64,000 nt of DNA from Fusobacterium mortiferum ATCC 9817 (lineage in GTDB: Bacteria > Fusobacteriota > Fusobacteriia > Fusobacteriales > Fusobacteriaceae), in NCBI RefSeq assembly GCF_000158195.2, contig NZ_GL987987.1, positions 1 through 64,000 of the forward strand, in the 5' to 3' direction. How positions within the stretch are numbered: position 1 is the first letter of the stretch; every line of letters begins with the position of its first letter. Both the position numbers and the translations under genes were made by a program. This document shows positions 63,402-64,000 of the stretch, one piece after another. The notes beneath the pieces are model-generated. The model was not told the origin of the DNA. It saw only the letters and a program-made list of their open reading frames with translations, and made no database searches.

Positions 63402-64000
63402 TTATAAAAAATTTATAATTTTAAATTCGCCAGTACTAGCATTATATCCAATATCCTCTCTATTAAGAATTTTTCCTAAACTAGCTATTAAAGTTATAAA
63501 ATTAGTAGAAATATCTTGTGTGTAATAAGAAATTCTACGGGGAATAGGTCTAGGAGTGTAGGTATTTAATCCGATAATATATTCTACTAACATATTATAA
63601 TTCTGTGTAAGAGTACTTAATGTTTGTATAAGGTTATTTTTATCTTTTTCTAAATTTTCTATTCTTTCTATTGCTTCTTCTAAAGATGTCAAGTTAGAGA
63701 ACTTAAATTCAAATTTTTTATCTAATATTTCATAAAATTCCTGTAAAAGTACATTATATCCTTGATCAGTTTTAATTATAGGAGATATATAAGGCTTAAT
63801 AGTTTGATTATTTATATAATTATTGTATTCGGTTTCGTTCTCTTTAACTCCATATTTATTAATAGCAATCTTATAATATTTAGAAGGCTTTTCTTTTATT
63901 TGCACCAAAATTCTATTTGAATAAAAATAAATCTTTTTGATAGTTGAATTTGGTGGTAAATAAAGTGGAACAAAGTTTACTAAAAATTTTTTTCCATAAT
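63402..64000 (-). CDS. Unrecognised protein, start beyond the window (partial)
   Basis: The frame is open from 63402 to the window edge without a stop, so the gene begins outside. At least 198 codons are visible. Near 63908 a TTG-GTG pair exists but no RBS supports it. The visible part has a Tyr/Asn-rich region (KYGVKENETEYNNYINNQTI), a coiled-coil-like stretch (LEEAIERIENLEKDKNNLIQ) and no clear TM helix. It could be a structural or tail-fibre-type protein, or another cargo protein. I do not recognise it. Confidence 0.6.
   Translation of the reverse strand, partial: YGKKFLVNFVPLYLPPNSTIKKIYFYSNRILVQIKEKPSKYYKIAINKYGVKENETEYNNYINNQTIKPYISPIIKTDQGYNVLLQEFYEILDKKFEFKFSNLTSLEEAIERIENLEKDKNNLIQTLSTLTQNYNMLVEYIIGLNTYTPRPIPRRISYYTQDISTNFITLIASLGKILNREDIGYNASTGEFKIINFL

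Larger units (their letters stand above)
61826..64000. mobile_element. Start of a third element with broken integrase, excisionase-like gene and partial gene
   Basis: To the right of R3 lie three minus-strand genes typical of an integrative element end: tyrosine integrase (frameshifted), small excisionase-type DNA-binding protein and an unrecognised gene that runs off the window. The size and type of the element cannot be known from here. Confidence 0.55.

Overview
The window is AT-rich bacterial chromosome and reads as a Fusobacterium (genus-level call; species not decidable here). The basis is a Na+-type F1Fo-ATP synthase whose c subunit is close to those of Ilyobacter and Fusobacterium, a strong A/T codon bias with AGA for arginine, and family content. 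The conserved backbone runs from 1 to about 46,125. Two inserted catabolic islands and the start of an integrase-bearing element fill the rest.

Layout. 1-300: end of an rRNA operon (23S tail, 5S, tRNA-Asn). 423-9701: rplS, a dipeptidase and transporter pair, a small Cys-rich gene, lepB, rimI-like, purB, a Gx-type membrane protein, glmM and a methyltransferase. 9754-16950: complete ATP synthase operon (two small membrane genes, then atpBEFHAGDC); the c subunit has the two-carboxylate Na+ motif. 17016-25944: MATE transporter, GNAT, dnaE, then accB-accC-asp23-amaP-DUF2273-nusB; the AccB-like protein lacks the biotinyl lysine. 26131-33312: threonine aldolase family protein, copper operon copZ-copA behind a CsoR-like operator, a double-length CsoR, a two-component pair and an Ogg2-type glycosylase. 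33505-37529 (minus): glutamine-amidotransferase-like hydrolase, small protein, two tandem solute-binding proteins and an M20 amidohydrolase behind a Leu-rich leader peptide and terminator. 37599-44376: pstC-pstA-pstB-phoU (minus) divergent from pstS and a PhoB/PhoR-type pair (plus), with back-to-back arrays of four Pho-box-like hexamers at 11-bp period. 44449-46125: DUF6941-like gene, rplM and rpsI.

The terminator of rpsI is the left edge of an integration hot spot. A 166-bp sequence (R1, 46130-46295) that includes the terminator recurs at 52859-53024 (R2); the first 69 bp are identical. A shorter 28-bp core match (R3) lies at 61798-61825. R1 and R2 each carry three tandem 11-bp units on their right flank, like arm-type integrase sites. 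Island A (R1 to R2) holds a PRD/PTS regulator, a FucA-type aldolase, a galactitol-type PTS (IIA, IIB, IIC) and a FucO-type dehydrogenase. This suggests PTS uptake of a ketose as its 1-phosphate, then cleavage and aldehyde reduction. Island B (R2 to R3) holds a rearranged version of the E. coli yhf operon, which to my knowledge has no assigned pathway: yhfZ, yhfY, yhfU, yhfT, an added amidase-signature gene, php, yhfS, yhfX, yhfW. It sits behind a strong promoter with a 12-bp perfect inverted repeat. Neither island has its own integrase. To the right lie a tyrosine integrase broken by one frameshift, an excisionase-like gene and a partial gene running off the window.

The most unusual items are the tandem integrase-free cargo islands at the rpsI terminator, the yhf-type island with its amidase, the AccB-like protein without its lysine, the fused CsoR and the Leu-rich leader/attenuator. 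I saw no CRISPR array and no insertion sequence.
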